Positions 54,620 to 64,000 of a DNA stretch of 64,000 bases are shown piece by piece. The notes under the pieces were generated by a model that was not told the DNA's origin, ran no database searches, and was given only the letters and a program-made list of their open reading frames with translations. The translations under genes were made by a program, and so were the position numbers. Position 1 is the first letter of the stretch, and every line of letters begins with the position of its first letter. Origin of the DNA: Fulvia fulva (Eukaryota; Ascomycota; Dothideomycetes; Mycosphaerellales; Mycosphaerellaceae); contig NC_063015.1 of the NCBI RefSeq assembly GCF_020509005.1, positions 2,046,001 to 2,110,000 of the forward strand, given 5' to 3'.

Positions 54620-55451
54620 TATAGGCGCGCGTTAGCGTTGCCTACTACGAAGACACTAAAGACTAGAATATATATAGCTAGGCTACGTCTATAGGCCTCT
54701 TCTATTCCTATATAGCCCTCTACCTTCTCCTTCTACTCTTAGAAGTTTAGCTCGTCCTTATAGTCTAGTAAGTTAGAGGAGAATATCGGGATCTTCTTTA
54801 TATTAATCGGGTTACGATAACTGCCTTACTACGCGGCGGTAATAGATACTATAGTCTCGTCGTCCGCTATAGTCGTACCGCTCTTCTTCGGCTTAGGCGT
54901 ACCGGTACCGAAGTCTACGCTAGAGTCCTCTCTATCTAGTAATATTTCGAGAGCGGACTTCTAGCGAAGGGGAGGTAGCGGTACCTTATCCTATACTGCT
55001 TAACTCTATAGATCCTTAACTTACTCTTATAGATTAGTAATTAGGACCGTAGCGCGATCTCCTAAGCTCTTCTATATAGCTGACTCGGTTTAGGAGGTTT
55101 CGAGTTCTCCTACTAAGTCGGTATTACGGGTCCTAAGGGTCTTAATCTTAACTACTACTTTGTCGCTAGCTACCTTTAACTAGGTGACCTCGGTAGTAAG
55201 GTCCGCTTCGTTACCGAGTTCTCTAAGGGTTTCCTACGTAGTCTTTAGCTCGTCCTTAATCCGCGAGTTCTCTACTTAGAGGCGAGTCTACTAAGTAGTT
55301 AGATTCTCCGACCGGGCTTTTAAGGAAAGGTAGGTAATCCGATATTCGTCTAGAACGTTAAGATAAGCGTCTAGGTTAGCTTATACGGCTTAAGATAGGT
55401 CGTCTACCGTAATAACCTAGAAGTCCGAGGGGGTATACCTAAGTTTATATC
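54620..55451 (-). pseudogene. Antisense gag-like coiled-coil remnant
   Basis: The minus strand reads as a RIP-decayed coiled coil, with Arg-Ile-Lys-Asp-Glu-Leu-Lys near 55250 and Glu/Leu/Lys heptads to about 55090. Downstream comes a Pro/Ser-rich and basic part (54700-54970). The order resembles the Gypsy-A Gag N-terminal half, but no knuckle is seen. It is cut at 55452 by Gypsy-B; 61743-61794 is its continuation. Confidence 0.5.
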
Positions 55452-55971
55452 TGTCATGGTCTCCCCACAGAGAGTACAGAAGGTGGGGACAGAAGAGCCT
55501 CAGAGTGCTCAGAAGTCGTCAAGAAGTGACAGTCCAGCTTGGTGTGTGAGCGCCAAGAATCACATGCCCCGCAACATTCACTACGGGACCCAGCCCTCCA
55601 AATTCACCCCTCTACCAAACCTTGACAGATTCACTTCGGCTCGTGACTGTGTGACTCACGGCACTCCCGCGAGCACCCGCGACTGCGCTGGACCCTGGAA
55701 GAAGCACGTGGAAGACTCGGAACGTAGGGCAGGTTGGAATAAGGTTTTGAGCAAAGCTGCTGAGCGCGGCTTCGCACGGGTTAGCCCTGTTGATGCGGGG
55801 ACACGCACTCGCGAGGGTCGCGTATAAATATCTGGCCTTCCCCAGGCCTCTCTTGCTTCCTTCGTCTTTTGTTTTGTGTAGCAATCATACCATACCCTTT
55901 TGCATCTGCACTTCGCACCTGCATTCTCGCTTTCACCCTTGCATCTCACAGGCCAGGCTCTCGCCCTGACA
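55452..55971 (+). repeat. Gypsy-B 5' LTR (520 bp)
   Basis: TGTCATGGTCTCCCC to CGCCCTGACA, identical by eye to 61223-61742. A clear TATAAATA lies at 55823-55830. 34 nt after it, GTCTTTTGT (55864-55872) complements the primer site, so the transcript probably begins there. Confidence 0.95.
55823..55830 (+). promoter_or_regulatory. TATA box in the Gypsy-B LTR
   Basis: TATAAATA. The predicted start near 55864 is at normal TATA distance and coincides with the segment that pairs with the primer site. Confidence 0.6.
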
Positions 55972-55973
55972 TC

Positions 55974-55982
55974 ACAAAAGAC
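55974..55982 (+). other. Gypsy-B self-complementary primer-binding site
   Basis: ACAAAAGAC, 2 nt after the LTR, is an exact 9-nt complement of GTCTTTTGT at 55864-55872, the predicted RNA 5' end. Same design as Gypsy-A and Gypsy-C. Confidence 0.65.
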
Positions 55983-56013
55983 CAACAAACCGTCAACCAC
56001 TCGAGTCATCCTC

Positions 56014-57174
56014 ATAGGTGACCACGCCACCGATGGAGGTGTCAACCTCGACAACCAAGACACTCCATTCCACTTCAGTAAGTGGACTGACATCCCCTTC
56101 TCGAACGCCGCTGCCTTCGGTGCCTGGGCAAACGCCAACCCCGACACCGCCTACGCTCTCATCAACCGCACCGTCTCCTCTTTCCGCGAGACCGCCCAGC
56201 AGGTCGAGCAAGCAAACAACCAAGCAACATACCTTCAAGGTATTGTGAACACCTTCCAGAACCTCGCCCCGCACGCCGACGACAACCGCCGCCAGCACTT
56301 CTCCAAGAAGGTCAACGACCCAGACGAGTTCGACGGCAACAAGAGCAAGTTTGAGGCATTTGAGACACAGCTCACCATCAAGCTGTTGGCTAATGCCGAC
56401 CACTTTCCGCAAGAGAAGGACAAAGTCACGTACGTCTTCTCCCTCCTTCGGGGAGACGCCGCGGCTCAGGTACAACACTACATCGACAACGCCACGCAGA
56501 CTATCGGCTGCCCGGACGTCCTCACCTTGATGCAGGACCTCCGTGCTGCCTTTGGTGATCCAGACCGTAGAGCCACCGCCCAGAACGCCATCCACAACCT
56601 CCTCCAGAAGAACAAGAGCTTCGCCGAGTACCTCGCGGCCTTCAACCGCGACATCGGGTTCACCGGCTACAACGAAGAGACCAAGAAGAGCACTCTCCGC
56701 CGTGGTTTGTCAGCAGAGCTTCTTCGAGCCCTCGAGGACAAGGACGTCGGTGCTATGAGCTTCCGTGAGCTCGTCGAGACCTGCTAGCGCCTCGACTCCA
56801 ACATGAAACACACCGCCTCTCTCCTCGCTTCCCGTTCTCAAGGTCGTCAGCCTCGTGGTCCCGGAAGCCACTTCGCTGCTCCACTAGGCGCCGCCGCTCC
56901 TACGGCTCTCCCTCCCGTCTCTGTAGGTGACGCTATAGATCTCAGCGCTGGTGCCGCCGTCCCTCGAGTCCAGGGCCTCGTCAACGGTAAGCTCACTCCC
57001 GAAGAGAAGCTTCGCCGTCGCCAGGCCGGACTCTGCACCTACTGCGGCGGTCCAGGCCACATCGCAGCCAACTGTCCGCAGCTCGCTGCCCGTAACGCCC
57101 GCAACCCGGTTCGCGGCGCTGTCGGCGCTATCGAGCCTGCTCCTGCTGCTCCCGCTGAGCAGGAAAAAGCCTAG
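56014..57174 (+). pseudogene. gag: Gypsy-B Gag (one TAG; start codon probably lost)
   Basis: The frame is open from inside the LTR, but there is no ATG before the capsid region. ATA at 56014-56016, followed by Gly-Asp-His, may be a former ATG (G-to-A at TpG). A capsid-like region spans about 56310-56790. TAG at 56785-56787 stands in Thr-Cys-stop-Arg-Leu-Asp, where Gln fits. A CCHC knuckle (CX2CX4HX4C) lies near 57034-57075. Gag ends at TAG 57172-57174, and pol opens only 13 nt earlier in the -1 frame. Confidence 0.85.
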
Positions 57175-59825
57175 GTCTTCCTCATCGACGCGATGAAGAC
57201 CAAGAACAACGTTTACCGAAAGTGAAGAGAGGAAAGAAGTTGAGGATCAATACAGCACAGCTAGACCTGTACGACGAGACGGGCAAGGACCACGCTTGCA
57301 AACCGTTCGTCACGAATGTAAATATCGGCTCAAAGAAACTCTCTTCTTCCAATCTCACTCTTATGGACACTGGCGCACTAGGCGAGTCTTTTATGGACTA
57401 TAAACTCGCGACCTCTCTCAACCTCGAACCCTAGGAACTGAAGTACCCTCGCACCCTTGAACTCTTTGACGGCACGGAGACTACCACTGGTAAGATTACT
57501 CATGTTGTACACACGTCAATCACCCTCGGAGGCAAGCGTATGTCGATCACTAGCTTCCTTACGTCCCTACCGCATCAGAAGTTTATCCTCGGCCTCCCCT
57601 GGTTCAGACGACACCGACCTATCATCGACTGGACTTCCCTTACTGTCAGCTTCCCTCCAGAAGTTCCTCCGGCACCTCCGCCTTCTCCGCCGCCTCAGCG
57701 CGGTCCTGAGTATACCAAGATCTTCCAGGTGAACGCCGCTGCCTTCACCACTGCTGCTAAGCAGCCTAAAGCTCAAGTCTTCGCCGCCTCTCTCCGCGAT
57801 ATCGACATCGCCCTCGAGAAGCTCGACAAGAAGCGTACACCTACCGACCCTGCTACGAAGGTCCCTCCTTGGGCACACCACATCCTCCACGTATTCGATG
57901 CTAAAGCCGCAGACGAGCTACCTCCTCATCGCCCTCACGACCACAAGATTGAGCTAGAAGAAGGTGCAGAGACACCGTTCGGACCGTTATATTCCATGTC
58001 CCGAGAAGAGCTTATCGTCCTCAAGAGATACCTCGAAGAGAACCTAAAGAAGGGGTTCATTCGAGCGAGCCGTTCCAGCGCTGGCAGTCCCGTCATGTTC
58101 GTCAAGAAGCCCGGCGGTGGTCTACGCTTCTGCGTAGACTACCGAGGCTTGAACGCTGTTACAAAGAAGAACCGCTACCCAATACCGTTGATTCAGGAGA
58201 CGCTCGAGCGCCTCTCTAAGGCCAAGTACTTCACCAAGCTCGATGTCATCGCTGCGTTCAACAAGTTACGAATGGCAGAAGGACACGAGTATCTCACAGC
58301 CTTCCGTACTCGCTACGGGCTGTTCGAGTCGCTCGTTATGCCCTTCGGCGTTTGTAACGGGCCTAGTACCTTCCAGAACTTCATTAACGACATCCTTCAG
58401 GAGTTCCTCGATCAGTTCTGCACTGCCTACATCGACGACATCCTAGTCTACAGCGAGACCAAGGAGGAGCACCGCGAGCACGTCTGTAAGGTCCTTCAGA
58501 AGCTCGCAGACGCCGGCTTGCAGCTCGACATCGACAAGTGCGAGTTTGAGAAGACCGAAGTCAAGTTCCTTGGTTTGATCATTACCGCAGACGGCATCAA
58601 GATGGACCAAGAGAAGATCGACGCTATCGTCGAATGGGATGCTCCTACGAACGTCAAAGAGGTCCAGGGTTTCCTAGGCTTTGCCAACTTCTACCGCCGC
58701 TTCATCCACGCATTTTCGGGCGTGGTACGCCCTTTGACGAAGCTCACGCGCAAGGGTGAGAAGTTCGCCTGGACCGACGAATGCCAGGAGGCTTTTGACT
58801 TGCTCAAAGCGAAGTTTGTTGAGAACCCGCTTCTACGGCACTTCGATTTCGAACTGGAGACCCGTGTAGAGACCGACGCATCCGACGGCGTGGTGGGCGG
58901 TGTCCTGCTACAACGCCGCTCGCCTGAATCCCCCTGGTTACCTGTCGCCTTCCTCTCCAAGAAGATGACCGCCACGGAGTGTAACTACGAGATCTACGAC
59001 AAGGAGCTTCTCGCCATCGTCAAAGCTTTCGAAGAGTGGCGCCCCGAGCTCGAAGGCTCTGCTATGCCCGTCCAAGTAAGCTCCGACCATAAGAACCTCG
59101 TCTACTTTATGAAGAGCAAGCTGCTCAATCGTCGCCAGGCCCGCTGGAGCGAGTTCCTCTCCCGGTTCAACTTCGTGATCTCGTACACGCCCGGCAAGGC
59201 CAACTCGATGGCCGACGCCCTTACCCGCCGCCCTGGTGACTCTCCAGTTGATCGAAGAGGGGGCCGGCAAATCGCAGGGCAACAAGTCATCAAAGAGCAC
59301 AACCTCTCTTCCGAGCTTCGAGAGTACCTATCGAACGGCCAGCCTACGCTCGCCGCTTCCTTTGCTACTCTCGTGCTCGCTCCTGCCTACCTTGACGAGA
59401 GTGACGATGAATCCGAGCCTGAAGAATACGCCTCGGACGCTGAGGACTTGAACGACGATGAAGAGGGCTCAGTAACGACCGACGGCTCATCCGAATCAGA
59501 CTTTGAGGGGTTTGATAATGAGGAGCAGCCCGAAGGCATCATGGCACGAGTACGAACAGCGTACGATGCCGACATAGACGCCCAAGAGTTAGTTCAGGCC
59601 CTTGAATCTGGCGCGAGGACATTCCCGGGCTTCTCGCTGTCCGAGTGCGAGCTCCAGGGAGGTGTCGTCTACTTCCGTAAGAAGCTTTACGTACCGCAGC
59701 CCGAAGGCTCTAATATCCGAGCTGAGATTCTTCAAATCATCCACGACTCCGCCTCTGGGGGTCACCCAGGCGTAGCCAAGACCCACAAGCTCCTCGCTAG
59801 GTATTACTGGTGGCCGCATTCCTAG
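57159..59825 (+). pseudogene. pol: Gypsy-B Pol, part 1: protease, RT, RNase H, start of integrase
   Basis: The protease site at 57366 is a normal Asp-Thr-Gly-Ala. TAG at 57432-57434 interrupts the protease where Gln or Trp fits. RT has Leu-Asp-Val-Ile-Ala-Ala-Phe near 58240, Met-Pro-Phe-Gly-Val and Tyr-Ile-Asp-Asp near 58430. RNase H has Glu-Thr-Asp-Ala-Ser-Asp near 58870 and Glu-Ile-Tyr-Asp-Lys-Glu near 58990. An acidic linker lies near 59390-59530. The integrase finger His residues are near 59735-59770. The frame stops at TAG 59823-59825, in His-Ser-stop-Lys-Asp-Val, where Trp fits. Confidence 0.9.
57162..57201 (+). promoter_or_regulatory. Programmed -1 frameshift signal at the Gypsy-B gag/pol junction
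   Basis: The pol frame has a stop at 57156-57158 and gag stops at 57172-57174, so the shift must occur in 57159-57171. That window holds G GAA AAA with an A5 run (57164-57168) on which tRNA-Lys can slip -1. A 5-nt spacer follows, then a hairpin: GGTCTT 57174-57179 with AAGACC 57196-57201, and CATCG 57183-57187 with CGATG 57191-57195 around the loop ACG. The heptamer is not the strict X XXY YYZ form. Confidence 0.62.
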
Positions 59826-61222
59826 AAGGACGTCCGCCGCTACGTGCTGAACTGCGCTGCTTGCCGAAGAGCCAAAGCTAACCGCCACCGTCCCCACGGT
59901 CTCTTGCACCCTCTCCCGGCTCCTGATCGTCCGTGGAAGCACATCACTATGGACTTTATCACCGATCTTCCTCACGGCAAGACCTTCAGCGGCGTGAAAG
60001 CAAAGGCCCTTCTAGTGATCGTGGACCGTCACTCCAAGGACCGGTACATGATCCCGTGCTGGAGCATGACCGCAAAGGAGACTGCTCGCTTGTTCTACGA
60101 ATTCGTCTGGCGCTTTCAAGGCCTCCCGGATAGCATCACCTCTGACAGAGGCACCCAGTTCATCTCGCACTTCTGGAAGCGTCTGTGTGCTATCCTAGGC
60201 ATCAAGCATAACCTCTCGACCAGTTTTCAGCCACAGACCGACGGCCAGACCGAAATTACGAACGCTATCCTCGAGCAGGTCCTTCGTTGCTTCGTCGACT
60301 ACCACCAGAAGGATTGGCCTCAGCATATCCCTGCGGTGGAGTTCGCTACTCGTAACTGGGACTCGGAGACTACTGGCTACTCTCCCTTCTATACTACGAG
60401 AGGTTACCACCCTCGTACAGGCATGGAACCAGAAGAACCTCTCCCGCCTACCGAAGACGCAAACGAGCAAGCAGCAGACGAGTTCGCTACTATGCTCTCA
60501 CAGATCCATGAAGAAGTTCACGACGAGATGGTGTACGCACAAGCAATCTACGAGGATCAAGCCAATCGTCGTCGCCAGCCAGCTCCCGACTACCAAGTAG
60601 GCGATATGGTCTACCTCAACTCCAAGAACATCAAGACAGACCGCCCCTCCAAGAAGCTGAACTGGAAGAACCTAGGTCCTTTTGAGATCACCGAGCGTAT
60701 CAGTTCACACGCCTACCGTCTAGCTCTTCCTGCGAACATAAAGATCCACGACGTCTTCCATCCCGTACGCCTTCGGCCGTCGGCTGAGGACCCATTCCCG
60801 AACCAAAACCAAGACATGCCAGGTCCTCCCGATGAAGTAGAAGTCGACGAGCCTGTTAACCTACCTTCTGACGACTATGCCGTCCGCAAGATCCGGGGAA
60901 TCCGCGTAGAGCCCAACGACGTTGAAGGACTACCGCCGATCAAGTATGAAGTCGAATGGCAAGGTTGCCCTGAGTGGGATACCTCATGGGAACCTATCCA
61001 ACATATCATCTTCAATCGTCAAGCAATCGAAGAATACCACGCCCGCGCAGACGGCCCAGAAGTCAACATCGGCAGGCTCTTCGAATCTGAGCTCTTCGAC
61101 GGGGCTTACCAATGGTGTATCGACCATGACATCAGGCCTAGGCCTGGTACTGAAGCTGAACATCCTCGATATGTGGAACTACTACGGCTTCGTAGGAACT
61201 CAGCTTTGTTCGGGGGGGGTAC
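59826..61222 (+). pseudogene. pol: Gypsy-B Pol, part 2: integrase and chromodomain
   Basis: Same frame as part 1. The CX2C of the integrase finger is near 59850. The core has Thr-Met-Asp-Phe near 59946, Thr-Ser-Asp-Arg-Gly near 60139 and Gln-Thr-Glu near 60247. The chromodomain near 60880-61050 (Val-Arg-Lys-Ile-Arg-Gly; Tyr-Glu-Val-Glu-Trp-Gln-Gly) would direct integration to methylated histone chromatin, as known for chromoviruses. The frame stays open through the 3' LTR to 61598, as Gypsy-A does for a shorter distance, so the natural C-terminus is uncertain. Confidence 0.9.
61212..61222 (+). other. Gypsy-B polypurine tract
   Basis: An 8-G run followed by TAC directly before the 3' LTR. Confidence 0.85.
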
Positions 61223-61742
61223 TGTCATGGTCTCCCCACAGAGAGTACAGAAGGTGGGGACAGAAGAGCCTCAGAGTGCTCAGAAGTCGTCAAGAAGTGA
61301 CAGTCCAGCTTGGTGTGTGAGCGCCAAGAATCACATGCCCCGCAACATTCACTACGGGACCCAGCCCTCCAAATTCACCCCTCTACCAAACCTTGACAGA
61401 TTCACTTCGGCTCGTGACTGTGTGACTCACGGCACTCCCGCGAGCACCCGCGACTGCGCTGGACCCTGGAAGAAGCACGTGGAAGACTCGGAACGTAGGG
61501 CAGGTTGGAATAAGGTTTTGAGCAAAGCTGCTGAGCGCGGCTTCGCACGGGTTAGCCCTGTTGATGCGGGGACACGCACTCGCGAGGGTCGCGTATAAAT
61601 ATCTGGCCTTCCCCAGGCCTCTCTTGCTTCCTTCGTCTTTTGTTTTGTGTAGCAATCATACCATACCCTTTTGCATCTGCACTTCGCACCTGCATTCTCG
61701 CTTTCACCCTTGCATCTCACAGGCCAGGCTCTCGCCCTGACA
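61223..61742 (+). repeat. Gypsy-B 3' LTR (520 bp)
   Basis: Identical by eye to the 5' LTR, followed by TSD atatc. Frames seen inside it are copies of those in the 5' LTR and are not genes. Confidence 0.95.
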
Positions 61743-61794
61743 ATATCCTACCTCTTATTCCTCGCGACGGATATAATCGATAGGGACTATATAA
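61743..61794 (-). other. Short continuation of the antisense remnant at 54620-55451
   Basis: Fifty-two bases of RIP-style sequence between the Gypsy-B TSD and the Tad-B tail. They would directly continue 55451 if Gypsy-B were removed. Confidence 0.5.
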
Positions 61795-63603
61795 TAGATA
61801 GATAGATAGATGATTCAATTACCCGTTATAGTGCCCTCCGGCCTATACGGGTTTATGTCTATATATGTTACTATATAAGGTAGGAAACCTGTTCCTATGT
61901 AAAAACCTCCTCTCCTTCTCTAATAGCTTCCTTGCCATAAGTTCTCAGTTTTCCTTCCATTAGGGTGCACTAGTGTCATGGTGGTTAGCCTCTGACTACC
62001 TTGTCTGCAACCCTGGAGTTGTCCCCCTCTTCCTGCTCTCCTCCTCCTTCTTTCTCTCCTCAATCCATCTCTCTGTTTCCCTAGTAAGAGAGAACTGCTC
62101 CAGAAATCCTTGGTAGATGATCCACCTTGTAATTCTCTGGAGGTCTCCCTTATTGCTGATCATGGCTTAGAAGTTTCTGTTCCTTGCCCTTGCCCTCCAT
62201 TCACCTCTCCCTGTACTCCATTCTTTGCAAACCAGAAGTCTATATTCGACATTCTGGGACAGGTAGCCGCATGGGCAACTCTTGTCTTCGATACCTGGGA
62301 CTTTTCTCTGATGCAGGTATGCCCTGACTCCGATGTGTTCAGAGCGGATTTGTATTGCTATGCTTGCTTCTGACCTGGTCAGGTCTGAGTACAGTAGGTA
62401 GTTGTGGCTACCAAACTGTTGGAGTGCCTTTGGGGTTCCTGGCCTCTATGGGGTTCTTGTCCATTCAGTCTTCCAGAGGAGTCCTGCCATCCTTTCAGCT
62501 AGAGACTGTTGCTTCTTCCCTTGGCTGGCTGCTGATCCTCTCCCTTGAGCCCTTCTGTCCTGTTCCTGCTGGGCTAGGTGCAGCTGTTCTGTTAGTTCTT
62601 TGAACTTCTGCAGGTCCTGCTGCTTCTGTGGGGCTGGATTGGGTCTTGCTTGTCTGTGCCTTCTTGTGCACTGGCTCCTGATTTTGTTGACTGCCTTCTG
62701 GATTACTAGCTGGGCTGGGTATGCAGACGTCTTTCCTGCATACTGGTATCTCAACCCTTGAAGGTAGAGCTTGGCTGGTGGGGAGCCAGACTCCATTTCG
62801 ACCACCCTTGTTAGAGTTGACTTGTATGCTCCAAGCACCTTTTTCAGACAGGAGGCTTGGGCTCTGCTGATGGGATCTGCAATTCTCTTTAGGACCTTGT
62901 CTTGGGCTGACCAGATCTGGGCTCTATATAGCATGGCTGGCTTCACAATGGCCTTGTACATAACCTTTGCTTTCGCAAATGTGGCTCCCTATGTGGAGGC
63001 TGTAAGCCTGTCAATTGATTGCCTGTTGTTGTCTGCTCTTGCCTGTGCTTTCTTGACCTGTGGTCCCCAGCTGAGCTTTGGATCCAGCCATATTCCTAGC
63101 ACCCTTAATTCACTTGAGGGTTCTGTTGTGTGTCCCTGAATGGTGATTGGGGCTTGCATATTGTGTCTGTTTCTGGCTCTACTGAAGTGAATGAGTTGAT
63201 ACTTCTCTAGGGCAAATCTGGCTCCATGTTTCCTGGCCCATTCCTCACATTCCTTGTGTTTCTTCTGCAAGATTCTGCAGTTCTCTTCTGTGCTGTCTGA
63301 CCAGGCTAGGATGTTTGTGTCATCTACAAACCCTGAGGCTGATGTGTTTCTGGAGTTTAGCTTTGCTGGCAGGTCTGCCATAAAGAGGAGAAACAGGATT
63401 GGAGACATTGTTGATCCCTGTGGGATTCCTGTCTCTGTAGGCATGCTGTCAGATTTGTATCTGCCCAGTCTTAGTCTTGTGGTTCTGCCTCTGAGGAAGG
63501 ACTGGATGAACTGGACTGTCCAGTTGGGGATAGCCTTCTGTTTCAGGATGTGGATCAGCCTCTGGTGTGAGACATTGTCAAAGGCTCCTGATATGTCCAG
63601 TGA
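61795..63603 (-). pseudogene. Tad-B: antisense, 5'-truncated Tad-type LINE (RT to 3' end), little RIP
   Basis: The left end is a (TAGA)n tail. On the minus strand, RT reads from Asp-Ile-Ser-Gly-Ala-Phe-Asp (near 63595) through Gly-Ile-Pro-Gln-Gly-Ser (near 63415) and Gly-Phe-Val-Asp-Asp (near 63335) to Leu-Thr-Ala-Ser-Thr (near 63000). There a TAG replaces the Trp of Tad-A. It continues at 62446-62961 (Lys-Pro-Ala-Met-Leu; Gly-Ala-Tyr-Lys-Ser-Thr). A frameshift before about 62450 puts the C-terminal finger (Cys-Pro-Cys-Gly-Tyr, then Asn-Val-Glu-Tyr, near 62270-62220) in another frame. The sequence is rich in CA/TG. Its upstream end joins Tad-C-type sequence at 63604. Confidence 0.85.
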
Positions 63604-64000
63604 CAAGGAAGGAATCGTATTTAGCAAGCTAGCTACGAGATAAGGTGACAAGTCTTAACCGCGCTTTCCCACTCATCTAGCACCACCGTGTAGCCTCGTT
63701 TCGAGAGGTTAGCCCGGAGCAAAAGCTTCCCTCTACGCCCTCCCTCCCTGTTTGCTCCTTAAGCCAATATCCACCTCTATAGGCCTAAGCCCTTTAGTGC
63801 TCTCTATTGACCGACATACGCATCCGTCCTCTCGGGCTGTACAGATAGTGTTAGCCGTCGCTACTAGTATATACCACGCCCTAGGTTTTGACGCCCTTCG
63901 CGTTACCGCAGCCTATCTCTAGAAAGCGGCCGTCTATACCTCGAAGGTTTGCTCGGGGCACACACTACGCCGGGCAGCGTACTCCTTACGTTTCTACCTA
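63604..64000 (-). pseudogene. Tad-C-type ORF2 C-terminal segment, antisense, joined to Tad-B
   Basis: Nearly identical to 40459-40856 of Tad-C (about 400 bp, less RIP-changed here). It starts at aaggaaggaatcg, which in Tad-C lies within the C-terminal finger codons; beyond that point the two copies differ completely. It runs off the window. No intact frame crosses the junction in a meaningful way. Confidence 0.75.

Larger units (their letters stand above)
55452..61742 (+). mobile_element. Gypsy-B: recently inserted Ty3/gypsy chromovirus with four lesions
   Basis: 6.3 kb with 520-bp LTRs identical by eye and a perfect TSD atatc (55447-55451 and 61743-61747). The gene order is gag, then protease, RT, RNase H, integrase and chromodomain in the -1 frame. 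The frames are broken by three TAG codons, each where CAG or TGG fits, and the gag start looks lost. Confidence 0.95.

Noticed and set aside
55456..55827. Possible protein in the Gypsy-B LTR
   Set aside because: The frame lies in the LTR and recurs at the 3' end only because the LTRs are identical. At the 3' end it is just the tail of the pol frame.
55993..56595. Minus-strand frame (200 codons) opposite Gypsy-B gag
   Set aside because: Val/Gly-rich shadow of the GC-rich gag; no start context or motif.
61795..61815. Telomere-like or microsatellite locus at (TAGA)n runs
   Set aside because: Each run (26867, 39956, 61795, 21105) sits at the 3' end of a Tad element and is its tail.
62110..62603. 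Plus-strand hydrophobic frames (62110-62373, 62355-62603) as membrane proteins
   Set aside because: They are the complement of Tad-B ORF2, and their Leu/Cys/Phe-rich content is a by-product.
1..64000. Host genes, tRNA, rRNA or a secondary-metabolite or effector gene between the elements
   Set aside because: Every stretch could be tied to a TE or to RIP-decayed sequence; nothing like a host exon structure or tRNA cloverleaf was seen. A search of the few unresolved stretches could still find remnants.

Overview
The window is a TE-only island from a filamentous ascomycete genome. I found no host gene, tRNA, rRNA or CRISPR array. Every protein-coding stretch belongs to an LTR retrotransposon (Ty1/copia or Ty3/gypsy, several with chromodomains), a Tad-clade non-LTR element, or a small non-autonomous LTR element. 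The assignment to Pezizomycotina is inferred from element types and from a strong repeat-induced point mutation (RIP) signature: long tracts have almost no CA or TG dinucleotides, are full of TA, and keep CG. These tracts carry many TAG/TAA codons where relatives have CAG, CAA or TGG.

Layout. 1-690 is a RIP-decayed antisense Tad piece. Copia-A occupies 691-6229 (235-bp LTRs, one nonsense codon). 6230-14011 holds decayed gypsy remnants (Gypsy-D, Gypsy-E), an unresolved stretch and a 195-bp solo LTR. 14012-15925 holds a Tad 5' piece, a 520-bp RIP-decayed LTR and a Tad RT piece. A small LTR element (mini-LTR copy 1) starts at 15926; it is split by full-length Tad-A (16126-21112) and then by Copia-B (21964-26691). 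An antisense Tad-A copy runs from 26867 to 48615 and is split in turn by Gypsy-A (28004-35225), Gypsy-C (35485-44267) and mini-LTR copy 2 (44524-45780). Gypsy-A is intact with apparently identical LTRs. Gypsy-C is RIP-decayed and itself contains a solo Copia-A LTR and a Tad-C insertion. Copia-C (48622-54064) follows, then Gypsy-F 3' debris, an antisense gag-like remnant, Gypsy-B (55452-61742, apparently identical LTRs), antisense Tad-B (61795-63603) and a Tad-C-type tail to the end.

Target-site duplications (TSDs) fix most nesting: cttat (12306), tattattaag (Tad-A), gatag (Copia-B), ctata (Gypsy-A and Gypsy-C), tagga (39261), a 14-bp TSD (Tad-C), aggga/aggaa (mini-LTR 2), atata (Copia-C) and atatc (Gypsy-B). 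There are two age layers. The old layer is saturated with RIP. The young layer (Copia-A, Copia-B, Tad-A, Gypsy-A, Gypsy-B) has few or no RIP-type changes. Copia-C is a mosaic of both states.

Main discoveries. (1) All four gypsy-type LTR families with a visible 5' end have a 9-nt site, 2 nt after the 5' LTR, that complements a 9-nt LTR segment; in three families a TATA-like box lies 35-45 nt upstream of that segment. This is the arrangement expected for Tf1/sushi-type self-primed reverse transcription. (2) Gypsy-A and Gypsy-B both have a -1 frameshift signal at gag/pol: slip site, 5-nt spacer, stable hairpin. (3) The copia elements have a primer site complementary to the anticodon arm of initiator tRNA-Met (half-tRNA priming). 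(4) Gypsy-C carries an antisense coiled-coil ORF remnant between its chromodomain and 3' LTR. (5) The mini-LTR element has an unrecognised charged ORF instead of gag/pol. (6) Copia-C is a recombinant of the A and B subfamilies, and Copia-B looks mobilised in trans.
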